Notes: generated from the letters alone by a model not told the origin. Counted from the first letter of the stretch, positions 34,299-43,215 are shown. The stretch: 64,000 bases of DNA from Synoicihabitans lomoniglobus (GCF_029023725.1 NZ_CP119075.1:2413501-2477500); one strand, 5' to 3'. Translations and numbers: made by a program.

Positions 34299-36083
34299 AT
34301 GAGCGACCCTCATTCTGAAACGCCGCCCGCCGCCACGCCTTCCGACTTCATTCGCGACATCATCGCCGCCGATATCGCCGCCGGTCGCACGCCGCAAATC
34401 GTCACGCGTTTCCCGCCCGAGCCCAACGGCTACCTGCATCTCGGGCACGCCAAATCAATCTGCCTCAACTTCGGCATCGCCGTCGAAAACCACGGCCGTT
34501 GCAACCTGCGCTTCGACGACACCAATCCCGTCAAAGAGGACACCGAGTATGTGGATTCCATCACCACCGACATCCGCTGGCTCATCAGCGGCTGGGCCGA
34601 CGGTGTTCTCGGCGAAAAACCGCGCGGCGCCCCCCCCTCCGCTCACGACATCAACGGCACGACCGATTTCATCGCCGAACCCGCCCCCGCTGGAACGACC
34701 GACATTGAACCGTTTTTCACCAGCGACTACTTCGAACAACTCTACACCTACGCCGAGAAGCTGATCATGGCCGGCAAGGCCTTCGTCTGCGACCTCACGC
34801 CCGAAGAGACCGAGGCCTATCGGGGCACGCCGACCGAGCCCGGCCGCAACAGCCCGCACCGCGACCGCTCGATCGAAGAAAACCTCGACCTCTTCCGCCG
34901 CATGCGGGCTGGCGAATTCCCCGACAGCGCCCGCACCCTGCGCGCCAAGATCGACATGGCCTCCCCCAACGTGTGGCTGCGCGATCCGTTGATTTACCGC
35001 ATCCGCCACATCGCGCATCACCACGCCGGGGCCGGCTGGTGCATCTACCCGCTCTACGATTTCGCGCACTGCCTCAGCGACTATCTCGAAGGCATTACGC
35101 ACTCGTTGTGCACGCTCGAGTTCGAGGTGCACCGTCCACTCTACGATTGGATTCTTAAATCACTGGAACTGCCGCGCACCAGCCCGCGCCAAATCGAGTT
35201 CGCGAAGCTCAACCTCGCCTACACCTTGTTCAGCAAACGCCGTCTCATGCGCCTCGTGCAGGAGGGACACGTCGACGGTTGGGACGATCCGCGCCTGCCC
35301 ACGCTCGCCGGACTGCGTCGTCGCGGCGTGCCGGCCGCGGCCGTGCGCAACTTCGCCTACCGCATCGGCATCACGAAATTCGACAGTGTCACCGAAGCCG
35401 CCGTCTACGAGGGCGTCGTGCGCGACGAACTCAATGCCGCCGCCGAACGCCGCATGGGTGTGCTCGCGCCCCTCAAACTCGTGCTCACCAACCTCGCCCC
35501 CGACGAGGTCTACGCATGCGAAGCCGGCAATCATCCGCAGGACGAGTCACTCGGTTCGCGTCCCTTGCGCCTCACCCGCGAGGTCTACATTGAATCCGAC
35601 GACTTCGCCGAAATCCCTCCGCCCAAATTTCGCCGCCTCAAACCCGGTGGCAGCGTGCGGCTGAAATACGGCTGCATCATCACGTGTGACGAAGTCATCA
35701 AAGACGCCGAGGGCCACGTGACGGAAGTCCACTGCACCGCCGATCTCACCACGCGTCGGGGACAGCCCAATTCCAATCAAAAGGTAAAGGGCACCATTCA
35801 CTGGGTCAGCGCGACCGACGCCGTGGATGCCACCGTGCGCCTCTACGATCGTCTCTTCACCGTGGCCGAGCCGGGGGCCGAGGATGATTTCACCACCGTG
35901 CTCAACCCTGAATCCCTCGTCACCGTGGCGGCCAAAATCGAGCCCGCCCTCGCCCAGGCTCCCGCCGGGGTCGCCTACCAATTCGAACGCCTCGGCTACT
36001 TCACCGCCGATGCGATCGAGAGCACAGCCGACCGCCCCGTCTTCAATCGCACAATTACGCTGCGCGATACGTGGTCCAAATAA
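34299..36083 (+). CDS. glnS: Glutaminyl-tRNA synthetase
   Basis: 594 aa, class I. HIGH-type motif HLGHAKSICLNFG (about residue 46) follows PPEPNGYL, and the KMSKS equivalent is FSKRRLMRL (about 310). The region after residue 380 is the two-barrel anticodon domain. PPEPNGYLH and DDTNP are GlnRS markers rather than GluRS. Direct charging of tRNA-Gln is therefore available. The receiver gene starts 36 bp downstream on the same strand. Confidence 0.96.
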   Translation: MSDPHSETPPAATPSDFIRDIIAADIAAGRTPQIVTRFPPEPNGYLHLGHAKSICLNFGIAVENHGRCNLRFDDTNPVKEDTEYVDSITTDIRWLISGWADGVLGEKPRGAPPSAHDINGTTDFIAEPAPAGTTDIEPFFTSDYFEQLYTYAEKLIMAGKAFVCDLTPEETEAYRGTPTEPGRNSPHRDRSIEENLDLFRRMRAGEFPDSARTLRAKIDMASPNVWLRDPLIYRIRHIAHHHAGAGWCIYPLYDFAHCLSDYLEGITHSLCTLEFEVHRPLYDWILKSLELPRTSPRQIEFAKLNLAYTLFSKRRLMRLVQEGHVDGWDDPRLPTLAGLRRRGVPAAAVRNFAYRIGITKFDSVTEAAVYEGVVRDELNAAAERRMGVLAPLKLVLTNLAPDEVYACEAGNHPQDESLGSRPLRLTREVYIESDDFAEIPPPKFRRLKPGGSVRLKYGCIITCDEVIKDAEGHVTEVHCTADLTTRRGQPNSNQKVKGTIHWVSATDAVDATVRLYDRLFTVAEPGAEDDFTTVLNPESLVTVAAKIEPALAQAPAGVAYQFERLGYFTADAIESTADRPVFNRTITLRDTWSK

Positions 36084-36119
36084 ACTCTCCGCGCGGCTCT
36101 CTCGAACGCCTTTCCTCTC

Positions 36120-36503
36120 ATGGCCCGAATTCTCATTGCGGACGACAACCCCGACTTGCTCGAAATCACGACCGCGACCCTCGAAGACCGGGGACACGAG
36201 GTCATTTCCGTGGTGAATGGTGCGGAGGTCATTGAGCAATTGGAACTGCAGCCGATTGACCTGCTCGTCACCGATGTGCTCATGCCCGACAAGGAAGGCA
36301 TTGAGACGATTTTGGAAATCCGCCGCACCAATCCCATCCTGCCCATCATCGCCATTTCCGGCGGCGGCCATGTGGGGCCGGTCGACTACCTCACCATGGC
36401 CCGGGCCGCCGGCGCCAACGCTGCGCTCACCAAACCCGTCGCTCCCTCCAAACTGGCATCCGCCATCGAGGAGCTGCTGGGGAATCCGCCAGCCCCCGCT
36501 TGA
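36120..36503 (+). CDS. Stand-alone response-regulator receiver domain
   Basis: 127 aa, receiver only. D8/D9 (IADDNPD), phospho-acceptor D52 (LLVTDVLMPDKEG), S79 (AISGGG) and K105 (ALTKPV) are present. AISGGG after beta-4 is a common variant in single-domain regulators of this phylum. No output domain and no adjacent kinase. It follows glnS in the same direction and converges on the MBL gene. Confidence 0.92.
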   Translation: MARILIADDNPDLLEITTATLEDRGHEVISVVNGAEVIEQLELQPIDLLVTDVLMPDKEGIETILEIRRTNPILPIIAISGGGHVGPVDYLTMARAAGANAALTKPVAPSKLASAIEELLGNPPAPA

Positions 36504-36524
36504 ACTTCGCCGAGGGCGGAGAAG

Positions 36525-37382
36525 CTACTCCGTATCGTTGAAAATCGTCTGGATCCAACGTTCGGTCGTGATCCATCCCTCGCCCCACGATGCCCACGGC
36601 TCCATCGCACCGCTGCGCAGAATGTCGCCGATGTTTTGACCGTCCGCTTGGGCGGCCCGCACCAGTGCCACGGTGTTTCGGATCATATTGCGGTAGTTGA
36701 GCAAAGCTTCGCGATCCGCCAACGCCCCGTGTCCCGGGATGATCTTGGTGTCCGCATCCACCACCGCCGCCACCGCCGTGACGGCGGCAAGATAACCATC
36801 GATTGATCCCCCGCTGTTCAGGTCCACGTAAGGAAAGCGCCCGTTAAAAAACAGATCACCCATGTGGACCACGTTGGCCCGATCGAAACGAATCACCGCA
36901 TCGCCATCCGTGTGCCCCGGGCCGTGATGCAACAGCGTGATGTGCTCGCCACCGAAATACACCGAGGCGGCATGATCGAAAGTAATGACCGGCAACGCCG
37001 CTGCCGGCTTGCCCGCGCTCGCCGCCAAGCGACTCCGCACATTCTCGTGCGCCACGATGGTGGCCGATTGGCCGAAGTGTTCGTTGCTGCCGGTGTGGTC
37101 GCCATGATGGTGCGTGTTCAGCAGGTAAATCACTTGGCCGTCGGACACCTCACGGATCGCCGCCTCGATTTTATCGGCCAGGGGCAAAAATTCGTCGTCG
37201 ACCATCAGCACGCCTTCATCGGTCACCAAAACACCGATGTTTCCGCCGCGCCCTTCCAACATGTGCACGCCCCCCGCCAACGGCGTGAGCTTCATCTCCA
37301 CTGCCTCCCAGTCCTCCTGTGCCACTCCGCTGACCGCACCCCAACTGATAGCCAATAATGTCCCGAGTAGCATGGATTTCAT
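36525..37382 (-). CDS. Secreted MBL-fold metallo-hydrolase
   Basis: 285 aa. Signal peptide MKSMLLGTLLAISWGAVSG, then LLNTHHHGDHTGSNEHF (about 98-114), GPGHTDGDAVI (about 154) and PGHGALAD (about 220). The THHHGDH pattern is that of class-B lactamase-like or quinoprotein-relay-associated MBL proteins, which act in the periplasm. Substrate unknown. The C-terminal helix is rich in Ala/Asn/Trp (MEPWASWGEGWITTERWI). Confidence 0.85.
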   Translation of the reverse strand: MKSMLLGTLLAISWGAVSGVAQEDWEAVEMKLTPLAGGVHMLEGRGGNIGVLVTDEGVLMVDDEFLPLADKIEAAIREVSDGQVIYLLNTHHHGDHTGSNEHFGQSATIVAHENVRSRLAASAGKPAAALPVITFDHAASVYFGGEHITLLHHGPGHTDGDAVIRFDRANVVHMGDLFFNGRFPYVDLNSGGSIDGYLAAVTAVAAVVDADTKIIPGHGALADREALLNYRNMIRNTVALVRAAQADGQNIGDILRSGAMEPWASWGEGWITTERWIQTIFNDTE

Positions 37383-37504
37383 GGCCGCACCGTGTCCTAA
37401 AATCCCCTCTTCACCCAGTCCAACCGGTTTGATCGTTCAACGCGCCCTCCTCGGACCCATGACAACCACCCCCGGCGTGACTCGGTTCAGTGCCGTATCA
37501 TAGC

Positions 37505-37535
37505 AAAAAGCCGCGCCCGGCGAACCGGACGCGGC
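37505..37535 (-). terminator. Intrinsic terminator downstream of the 277-aa barrel gene
   Basis: Reading the minus strand, GCCGCGTCCGG and CCGGGCGCGGC pair around TTCG with one mismatch and are followed by TTTTTG, 34 bp after the stop of the gene at 37569. Confidence 0.75.
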
Positions 37536-37568
37536 GAGACGCGCGGACTCCCATCGAGTCGGGTCGTT

Positions 37569-38402
37569 CTAGAACTTGAACGAGAACGAAGCCCCCGCGC
37601 CGTAATCGGCGCTGGCATCGGTAAAGCCTTTCATGGCGTAGACCGTGGTCGACCAGTTCGAGCTGAGTTGCGTGTGGTAGAATGCACTCGCTTCGGTGGC
37701 GTCATCACCGCCGGCCACGATGGCTTCGCGCCAGTTGAGCGCACCGCCGATGCTCGAGGCATCCGCGATCGGCACGACCACGCCGCCGGAAGCGTAGAAA
37801 CCGTCTTTGAGCTGATAAATACCGTCGCCGAGCACCCGGTAACCGCCGTTGAAAAACGGGGTGAACGACGCGTAGGTGCGGTAAAAATCAACCTGTCCGT
37901 AATAGTCGAATTCCCCCGTGCCCAGGCCCCGATCTTCGTCGCCGGTGGGCAACTTGACCTTGGCGGAGAGATCCGTGCGCCAGCCCGCGGGCGGCGCCGC
38001 GAGCGCGTAGGTCGCGGTGAGCATCGAATCGCCCAGTCCCGACGTGGAGCTGCCGTTCGGCCGCACCGGGCCGCCAGCGGTGCCCCCACCGTCGGCGACC
38101 ACTGCCGCCGGACCGGTGAGATGCAACCACGGCAACGTGGCGCGAAACTTCCAGGGACCGGTTTCGTTCACATAATTAAACGGCACGACCAGCACCTCGG
38201 TATCGGTGGCGAGGCCATAGTCGCCCCGGCTGTAGCTGACGCCCGTTTCGAGCTTCTGCACCACCGCCGGAGACGTGGCCGACGCCGAGGCACCACCGGA
38301 TTGAGCCCGGGCCATGCCGGCGACAAAGGCGAGGGCCGCCAGGCCGCCGCACCAGGTGACCGGACTGAGCCGGCGAATAAGAGGAACGCGATAAGTTTGC
38401 AT
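37569..38402 (-). CDS. Putative outer-membrane barrel protein, 277 aa
   Basis: A signal peptide (TWCGGLAALAFVAGMARAQ) and a chain of short amphipathic strands (KLETGVSYSRGDYGLATDT, FRATLPWLHLTG, LSAKVKLPTGDEDRGLGTG, YYGQVDFYRTYASFTPFF) ending in AGASFSFKF. The terminal Phe and the KLPTGDE strand are typical of transporter/alpha-amylase-inducer-like small barrels in this phylum. The export substrate is unknown. It directly follows the Ala-rich secreted protein gene (127-bp gap), same strand. Confidence 0.75.
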   Translation of the reverse strand: MQTYRVPLIRRLSPVTWCGGLAALAFVAGMARAQSGGASASATSPAVVQKLETGVSYSRGDYGLATDTEVLVVPFNYVNETGPWKFRATLPWLHLTGPAAVVADGGGTAGGPVRPNGSSTSGLGDSMLTATYALAAPPAGWRTDLSAKVKLPTGDEDRGLGTGEFDYYGQVDFYRTYASFTPFFNGGYRVLGDGIYQLKDGFYASGGVVVPIADASSIGGALNWREAIVAGGDDATEASAFYHTQLSSNWSTTVYAMKGFTDASADYGAGASFSFKF

Positions 38403-38529
38403 GATAAATTTAAGACTGTGGAGCGGTAACCTGAAACGCCGGCGGAGAGGCGGGAGGGTTCAATTCTCCGCGCATCCGCCGGCGGTGAGTTACCAGGCTG
38501 AGTGAATCAATCGAGGTGACGCGGGGGAA

Positions 38530-39498
38530 TTAGCCATCCACGTTGCCGGAACGGACGTTGGCGGTCGCACGAGCTTCGAGTTCGGCACTCGCCTCCGCAT
38601 AGGTCTTCAAGCTCGAAGCCAGTTCCTCACGCGCATCGTCAAACTCGTTGCGCGCGGCGACACGCGCTTCATTGATGTCCGCCTTCACCTCGGCGTGGGC
38701 CTCGCGATAGGTGGCCACGGCTTCGAGAAAGCGCTCCTGCGCTTCGCCTCGCATGGTGCGAGCTTCGGCGCGGACACTCTGCATCGCAGCCGCGCTGTTT
38801 TCGACTCGGGCGTCGATATCAGCGAGCACCGCGTCACGCGTTTCAAAGGAAACCGTGTTGACCTGATTCACCGTGGTCGCGGAGTCAAAAGACGCTTCGA
38901 ACGCTGGCGCAGCCGTCTGGGACGTGGTCACTCCCGCACCCTGAGCGGCGGTATTGACATCAATCTGACCATCGACGCGTCCCGTCACGTTCTGGTTGGC
39001 CATCGAGGCACGCACCGACGGGGTTACCTCGCCCGTGGCGCTGACGGCCAGAGCGGCGCGGTCGGTCACGGCGGAGGTGCGAGCCGCGCTCGAGTGGGCG
39101 GCATTCACCCCCACCTCAGTCTGCGCGGCGGCGGCGGCGGCTTGATTGGCGGCCGCGTTCACTGATCCGGAAACTTGAGTCGCGGCATTCGAGGCGGCAT
39201 TGGCAGACGCGTTGGCGGCGTTGGTGGCCGCTGCGCCGGCCGTTTGGGCGGCTTGCGCGGCCGCTTGTTGCGACGCCGCCGTGGCGTTGAGCGAAGCATT
39301 CGTCGCCGCGTTGGCGGCTTGCGATGCATTGACCGAAGCTTGGGTCGCGGCGTCGGCCGAGGCCTGCGTGGCCGCCGTCGCGGCCGTGGTCGCATTAACC
39401 GTGGCGTCGATCGCGCCCGAAACCTGACCGAAAGCGAACGGAGTGATGGCGGAGGCGATCAGACCGATCGCGAGAGTGCGGGATTTGGTATTTTTCAT
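38530..39498 (-). CDS. Alanine-rich secreted helical protein
   Basis: 322 aa with a signal peptide (TLAIGLIASAITPFAFG). From residue 30 to about 150 the protein is a low-complexity run of Ala with Thr, Asn, Gln and Ser, forming repeated AATNA/AANAS-like units that would make one long helix or coiled coil. After a central segment (EVTPSVRASMANQNVTG) it ends in a more charged coiled-coil region (MRGEAQERFLEAVATYREAH, RNEFDDAREELASSL). An AGGAG ribosome-binding site lies 9 bp before the ATG. The function is unknown. Confidence 0.75.
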   Translation of the reverse strand: MKNTKSRTLAIGLIASAITPFAFGQVSGAIDATVNATTAATAATQASADAATQASVNASQAANAATNASLNATAASQQAAAQAAQTAGAAATNAANASANAASNAATQVSGSVNAAANQAAAAAAQTEVGVNAAHSSAARTSAVTDRAALAVSATGEVTPSVRASMANQNVTGRVDGQIDVNTAAQGAGVTTSQTAAPAFEASFDSATTVNQVNTVSFETRDAVLADIDARVENSAAAMQSVRAEARTMRGEAQERFLEAVATYREAHAEVKADINEARVAARNEFDDAREELASSLKTYAEASAELEARATANVRSGNVDG

Positions 39499-39817
39499 GG
39501 TAATTTTCTCCTGGGTTGAGGATTGGATTCGCCATTCGCCTCAACCGTGCCAACCCAGCGCCGGCCCCCGGTGATTTTTATTTATCACGTTACCTGTCAG
39601 TATTTTAGTAATCTCTCGCCCAAAATCTCCACGGCCCCGTGACGACATCAAATGTTTCAATTTGCAATCCCTCGACGCGTTATCATCGCGCAGGTTGCAG
39701 GAGGCGGTGGCGCTTACAGAAGGACCCGTGGCCGCCCGGTCTTCCCGGCTGGCGAAACCATCTCCGATCGCATTTCTTGTCGCGAATCATCAATGTCCGT
39801 AAACCTCCCCCAAGAAG
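39499..39817. other. Intergenic region, 319 bp
   Basis: Divergent region between the Ala-rich gene (minus) and the lysE-like gene (plus). It holds the ribosome-binding site AGGAG of the minus gene and an AT-rich stretch around 39570-39610 that may contain its promoter. I see no RNA gene or repeat in it, and the open frames through it have no coding character. Confidence 0.5.
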
Positions 39818-40435
39818 ATGCCACCTCTCGCGCTACTGACGTTTTTCGCCCTCATGGTAAGCTTGGCCGCGCTCCCCAGCGCAAGCGTGGCGCTCGTGGT
39901 CACACGTTCAGCCACCTTGGGCTTCAGGAATGGCGCAGCAGTCGCGGCGGGCATCGTCGCGGCCGATCTGATCTTCGCCAGTTTGGCGATATTTGGCATG
40001 GTCTCGTTGGCCCAAACGTTCGGCGGCGTCTTTGCCCTCATGCGCTACGCCGCCGGAGCCTACCTCATCTGGATCGGCATCGGATTGATACGTGCGGGCC
40101 AGACGACACCCGCCACGCCCGCCGCCACCGGAGCAGCCACCCTCGCGAAGAGCTTTCTGGCCGGACTGTTTCTGACCTTCGGCGACCTCAAAGCCATTTT
40201 GTTTTACGCCAGCCTGTTCCCGACGCTCTTCGACCTCACCCGCTTCGGACGGACGGATTACCTGCTGATCCTGGCGATCACAACAATCACGGTGGGCGGC
40301 GTAAAACTGGGATACGCCCTCCTGGCCCGCACGCTGGTCGAGCGCTGGAAGTCCACCCGCGTCACTCGCCCCGTCAAAACCATTGCGGGAAGTGTGCTAA
40401 TTGGCACCGGCGGCTACGTCATTCTCAAATCGTAG
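39818..40435 (+). CDS. LysE/RhtB-family amino-acid exporter
   Basis: 205 aa, six predicted membrane segments. It starts in ALLTFFALMVSLAALPSASVAL and has the family pattern VTRSATLGFRNGAAVAAGIVAAD, followed by FLAGLFLTFGDLKAILFY, in which GxLxPKA is replaced by GDLKA. This class exports amino acids or homoserine lactones through the inner membrane. The ATG at 39818 is preceded by AAGAAG. Substrate unknown. Confidence 0.85.
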   Translation: MPPLALLTFFALMVSLAALPSASVALVVTRSATLGFRNGAAVAAGIVAADLIFASLAIFGMVSLAQTFGGVFALMRYAAGAYLIWIGIGLIRAGQTTPATPAATGAATLAKSFLAGLFLTFGDLKAILFYASLFPTLFDLTRFGRTDYLLILAITTITVGGVKLGYALLARTLVERWKSTRVTRPVKTIAGSVLIGTGGYVILKS

Positions 40436-40447
40436 TTCAACCACCGG

Positions 40448-40553
40448 CCTCACGACCCAATGGTAGGGCGTGCTCGCCGAAGCGGAGCACCGGGGTCCGA
40501 GTTCGTTTTCCAAGCTGAACGTGTTCGGCGGTTTACGGCGAAACCGCCCTACC
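40448..40553. repeat. GGTAGGGCG palindromic repeat, copy 2
   Basis: Begins CCTCACGACCCAATGGTAGGG and ends CGAAACCGCCCTACC. The last part contains GGCGGTTTACGGCGAAACCGCC, a palindrome. Copy 3 (40727-40841) is nearly identical apart from a 9-bp insertion after GCTCGCCGA. Located after the lysE-like gene. Confidence 0.85.
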
Positions 40554-40605
40554 CTGAAGATGACAGCCCCCGAATGAGGCACGCCTGCACTACGAGGCAG
40601 GTCCA

Positions 40606-40628
40606 ATCGCGAGCAAGCTCGCTCCTAC
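40606..40628. repeat. 23-bp GTAGGAGCG-family repeat, intergenic copy
   Basis: Reverse orientation: ATCGCGAGC at one end and GCTCCTAC at the other. The same 23-bp unit is found in alaS (4238-4260) and upstream of the cysI stop (57213-57235). Confidence 0.85.
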
Positions 40629-40726
40629 CCTGACGCAGATTCGGCCTGAAAGCCCCAGCAACGAGCAACACCTCCTCTTTCGCCTTTCTCTTTCTTCGTT
40701 ATCGATCTCCCCACCGACCGCGCCCC

Positions 40727-40841
40727 CCTCACGACCCAACGGTAGGGCGTGCTCGCCGAGCGCGCCGAAGCGGAGCACCGGGGTCCGAGTTCGTTTTCCG
40801 AGCTAAACGTGTTCGGCGGTTTACGGCGAAACCGCCCTACC
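40727..40841. repeat. GGTAGGGCG palindromic repeat, copy 3
   Basis: Direct repeat of copy 2, with the same flanking CCTCACGACCCAA and the same palindromic end, but carrying a 9-bp GAGCGCGCC-type insertion. The two are 174 bp apart, which suggests a duplicated or twice-targeted site rather than a single mobile element. Confidence 0.85.
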
Positions 40842-40921
40842 TCCACGCAGTCCGGCCAAATACTAACCAGCCTCTTTTGGTTCCTCTCGCTATTTGCCCC
40901 CCATACTTATGGTTTGGACCC

Positions 40922-40987
40922 GAAAATCCTAAATCCATCGAGTCATCCCGCCGTGCGGGATGTAAGTGGTGGCAAGGGCGGGATTTG
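40922..40987. repeat. Partial duplication of the tRNA-Met 3' end and its flank, copy 1
   Basis: This 66-bp unit matches 41035-41100 with four mismatches. Its last 21 bases (40967-40987) equal the 3' end of the tRNA-Met gene, including CCA, on the minus strand. The spacing between the copies is 113 bp. Each copy contains CATCCCG/CGGGATG palindromic arms. Confidence 0.85.
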
Positions 40988-41034
40988 TTCTTCGGGCGCT
41001 GCCCGATTGCCAGACACCCGCGAACCCAGCGGGT

Positions 41035-41079
41035 GAAAATCCCAAATCCAACGGGTCATCCCGCCGCGCGGGATGTAAG

Positions 41080-41100
<21 letters not shown>
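41035..41100. repeat. tRNA-Met 3' end and flank, copy 2 (native)
   Basis: The 3' end of the functional tRNA with its downstream sequence. CATCCCG and CGGGATG can pair as a hairpin just downstream of the tRNA and may serve as its terminator. See 40922-40987 for the second copy. Confidence 0.8.
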
Positions 41101-41154
<54 letters not shown>

Positions 41155-41420
41155 GGTCAGATGGAGGGCGGAGCGAAATTTTCCCTGCCCACTTTGTCAA
41201 GCGCCGCGCCCGGAGAAATTGATCAGCGCGTTCCGCCTCTCCTGCCTCCAAGCAGCGGGATTCGCATTCCTCCGGCACAGACGAGCGCGCGAAGAATCTA
41301 ACTCTGCGGCCGCAGGAGAGGCATCATAGTATGAAATCCCTTTTTTTCCGGCCATTGCCCCCAAATCTCAATGCCAGACCCCTTTTCTGGCCCTAAGATT
41401 CACGCACCAAGCTCGTCAGG

Positions 41421-41825
41421 TCACTCCAGCCAGTTTTCGACTTTGAGTCCTTTCACCCGTTCGAATTCGCGTTGGTTGGCGGTGACGAGGGTGAGTCCGA
41501 GTGCGAGGCAGTGGGCGGCGATCAGCAGGTCGTTGGGACCAATGGATTCTCCCTTTACTTCCAAATCATTTCGAATCCGAGCGTAGCACTCGTCCGCCGG
41601 CGATTCCCAGGGGAGCACGGTCAGCGCTTCGATAATCGCATTCGCTTGCCGCGTAAGTTTAGCCGAGTCCCGCTTCCGGCAACCGAAACGAATTTCTGCC
41701 GCCACAATCACAGATATCGCCACCGTCGACTCCTCGCGATCCACGATCATGTCTCTAATTTTACCCTGAGGGTTTCGGATCAGGTCGGACACGATATTGG
41801 TGTCCAACAGGTAGCGGGCAGACAT
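41421..41825 (-). CDS. vapC: VapC-type PIN-domain toxin ribonuclease
   Basis: 134 aa. PIN acidic residues are in place: D8 (YLLDTN), a Glu in AAEIRFG, an Asp in GPNDLLIAAH and TANQREFERV at the C-terminal strand. VapC toxins cleave tRNA or rRNA and are neutralised by VapB. The gene starts 7 bp after vapB on the minus strand, the usual order. ORF length is normal and no inactivating change is visible. Confidence 0.93.
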   Translation of the reverse strand: MSARYLLDTNIVSDLIRNPQGKIRDMIVDREESTVAISVIVAAEIRFGCRKRDSAKLTRQANAIIEALTVLPWESPADECYARIRNDLEVKGESIGPNDLLIAAHCLALGLTLVTANQREFERVKGLKVENWLE

Positions 41826-41832
41826 CGAAATC

Positions 41833-42096
41833 TCAGAGGGTTACGTCCTGCAAAGGAGGCAGTCCCTCATCCACATCAGGGAAGGTCACATCCAATGGTT
41901 TCAGTTCCGCCAAGACCGCTTGCAGCGAACGCTTGGTGGGAACGGGTTCGATTACCAGATGCGTGGCCTCTTGCCGAATAATCACATCTTTCCCCGGCAA
42001 CTCAAATTCCCGAGGAATCCGCACAGCTTGGTTACGTCCGTTACGAAAAAGCGATGCCCGCTTGGACGGATTATCTGAGGAGGTGTGACTTGGCAT
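41833..42096 (-). CDS. vapB: VapB-type antitoxin
   Basis: 87 aa from the ATG at 42096. The AbrB/SpoVT-like DNA-binding part RNGRNQAVRIPREFELPG followed by VIIRQEATHLVIEP is clear, and the C-terminal half (KPLDVTFPDVDEGLP) should block VapC. The Met at 42096 was chosen over those at 42114 and 42123 because it falls inside a 23-bp operator-like palindrome just after a plausible promoter, which would give a leaderless message. Confidence 0.88.
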   Translation of the reverse strand: MPSHTSSDNPSKRASLFRNGRNQAVRIPREFELPGKDVIIRQEATHLVIEPVPTKRSLQAVLAELKPLDVTFPDVDEGLPPLQDVTL

Positions 42097-42113
42097 ATGC
42101 TTTGCATATGCCA
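42091..42113 (-). promoter_or_regulatory. vapBC operator palindrome
   Basis: TGGCATATGC and GCATATGCCA are perfect 10-bp arms separated by three bases. The ATG of vapB (42096) lies within the palindrome. VapB-type antitoxins bind such palindromes and repress their own operon, so this is very likely the autoregulatory operator. Confidence 0.7.
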
Positions 42114-42130
42114 TTTGCCCCACCCGTCAA
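42103..42130 (-). promoter_or_regulatory. Candidate vapBC promoter
   Basis: On the minus strand TTGACG (42125-42130) and TATGCA (42103-42108) are separated by 16 bp. The predicted start of transcription is at or next to the A of the vapB ATG, consistent with a leaderless mRNA. The -10 box is weak and lies inside the operator. Confidence 0.35.
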
Positions 42131-42173
42131 TCCATATCCGTCCCATACCACTCCGACGACGACTCAGGCCAGA

Positions 42174-43043
42174 TCACCGATCCCGGGTGACGCTGACGTC
42201 GACTTTCAATTTTGAACTCACGTTATCGTCGTCCGCGGCGAACGATCCTGATACGGGCGGAAACGACTCCGGATTGCGCCCCACCGCCACGGCGATGTGG
42301 TTGGTGCCGGTCACCGTGCCGCTGGTGCTGTCGAAACCTTTCCATCCGGCGCCCGGCAGAAAGACTTCCGTCCAGGCGTGGGTGGCTCCCATCGCCGCGG
42401 GAATATCCTCGGTCGAGGCGTAACCGCTCACAAAGCGCGCCGGCAAGCCGAGGTGGCGACAGGCTTCGATCATGAGCGTCGCAAAGTCGCGGCAAGAGCC
42501 GGAGCGTTTCTCCAAGGTCTCGCCCGGGCGTTGCACGCCGGGTTCCTCGCGGGCCCGATACGTGAAGGTCGTGGCGATCGCGCGGTTAATCAGGTCGAGC
42601 AGCACATAGGTCTCGATCGTATTGCCGGGCGTGAGAAATTCTTCCACCCAGGTGCCCACGGTGGTTTGGTCGGCATTGAACACCGGCACGAGATACGGCG
42701 ACAACTCCACCCGTTCGGCGGCGGTAAACACGAAAGGATACATCACGGCGCGGTCCTCCACCAGGAAGTCGAGCGGCTTGTCGTCGTAGTGCTCCACGTG
42801 CACCTGGCTTTCAATGCGGAGTTCCGTGGCCAGTTCCGGGCCGAAGGTCACATAGGCCACCGAGTTGCTGTCCACGTCGCGCGCCCACGTGATTTTGGTC
42901 GGCTGAGGCGAGATGGTGAGACTGGAGCTGTTGATACGAATGTCGTGCCCCACCCGCGGTCGCAGCAGCAAGCGGTGTCGTCCGAGCGCAACGGGGCTCG
43001 AATAGGCGTAATGCGTGGTGTGGCGGATGAGGAGTGGTGTCAT
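42174..43043 (-). CDS. Transglutaminase-like family protein
   Basis: 289 aa. The C-terminal transglutaminase core has the Cys-His-Asp triad: RSGSCRDFATLMIEA, GATHAWTEVFLPG and WKGFDSTSG. The N-terminal half is the beta-sandwich typical of bacterial transglutaminase-like peptidases (IRHTTHYAYSSPVALGR, HRLLLRPRVGHDIRI). The role is unknown; members act on proteins or peptides in the cytoplasm. No signal peptide. Confidence 0.92.
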   Translation of the reverse strand: MTPLLIRHTTHYAYSSPVALGRHRLLLRPRVGHDIRINSSSLTISPQPTKITWARDVDSNSVAYVTFGPELATELRIESQVHVEHYDDKPLDFLVEDRAVMYPFVFTAAERVELSPYLVPVFNADQTTVGTWVEEFLTPGNTIETYVLLDLINRAIATTFTYRAREEPGVQRPGETLEKRSGSCRDFATLMIEACRHLGLPARFVSGYASTEDIPAAMGATHAWTEVFLPGAGWKGFDSTSGTVTGTNHIAVAVGRNPESFPPVSGSFAADDDNVSSKLKVDVSVTRDR

Positions 43044-43215
43044 GGCGTTTAACCGGGATGCGAGCTAAGCATATCGAGCGGCGCAGCGCGCAACTTAATT
43101 CATCCTGAACCGCGGACCCGACTCGCAGACCGGAAACAGGCGCGGACCGCTGACGGAGGGACCGGTTCCACCCGGTCCGCAAAGGCATGGCCCGGTGAAA
43201 CCGCGGCCGATCACC

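Larger units (their letters stand above)
40554..40921. other. Intergenic sequence between and after the repeats
   Basis: Apart from the listed repeats (40606-40628 and 40727-40841), the stretch holds no open frame with coding character. Short T-rich tracts at 40680-40700 and 40870-40890 are the only other features. I see no gene here. Confidence 0.5.

Noticed and set aside
40448-40841. An insertion sequence or MITE with a transposase
   Set aside because: Only short palindromic elements are present; no transposase frame and no target-site duplications were recognised.
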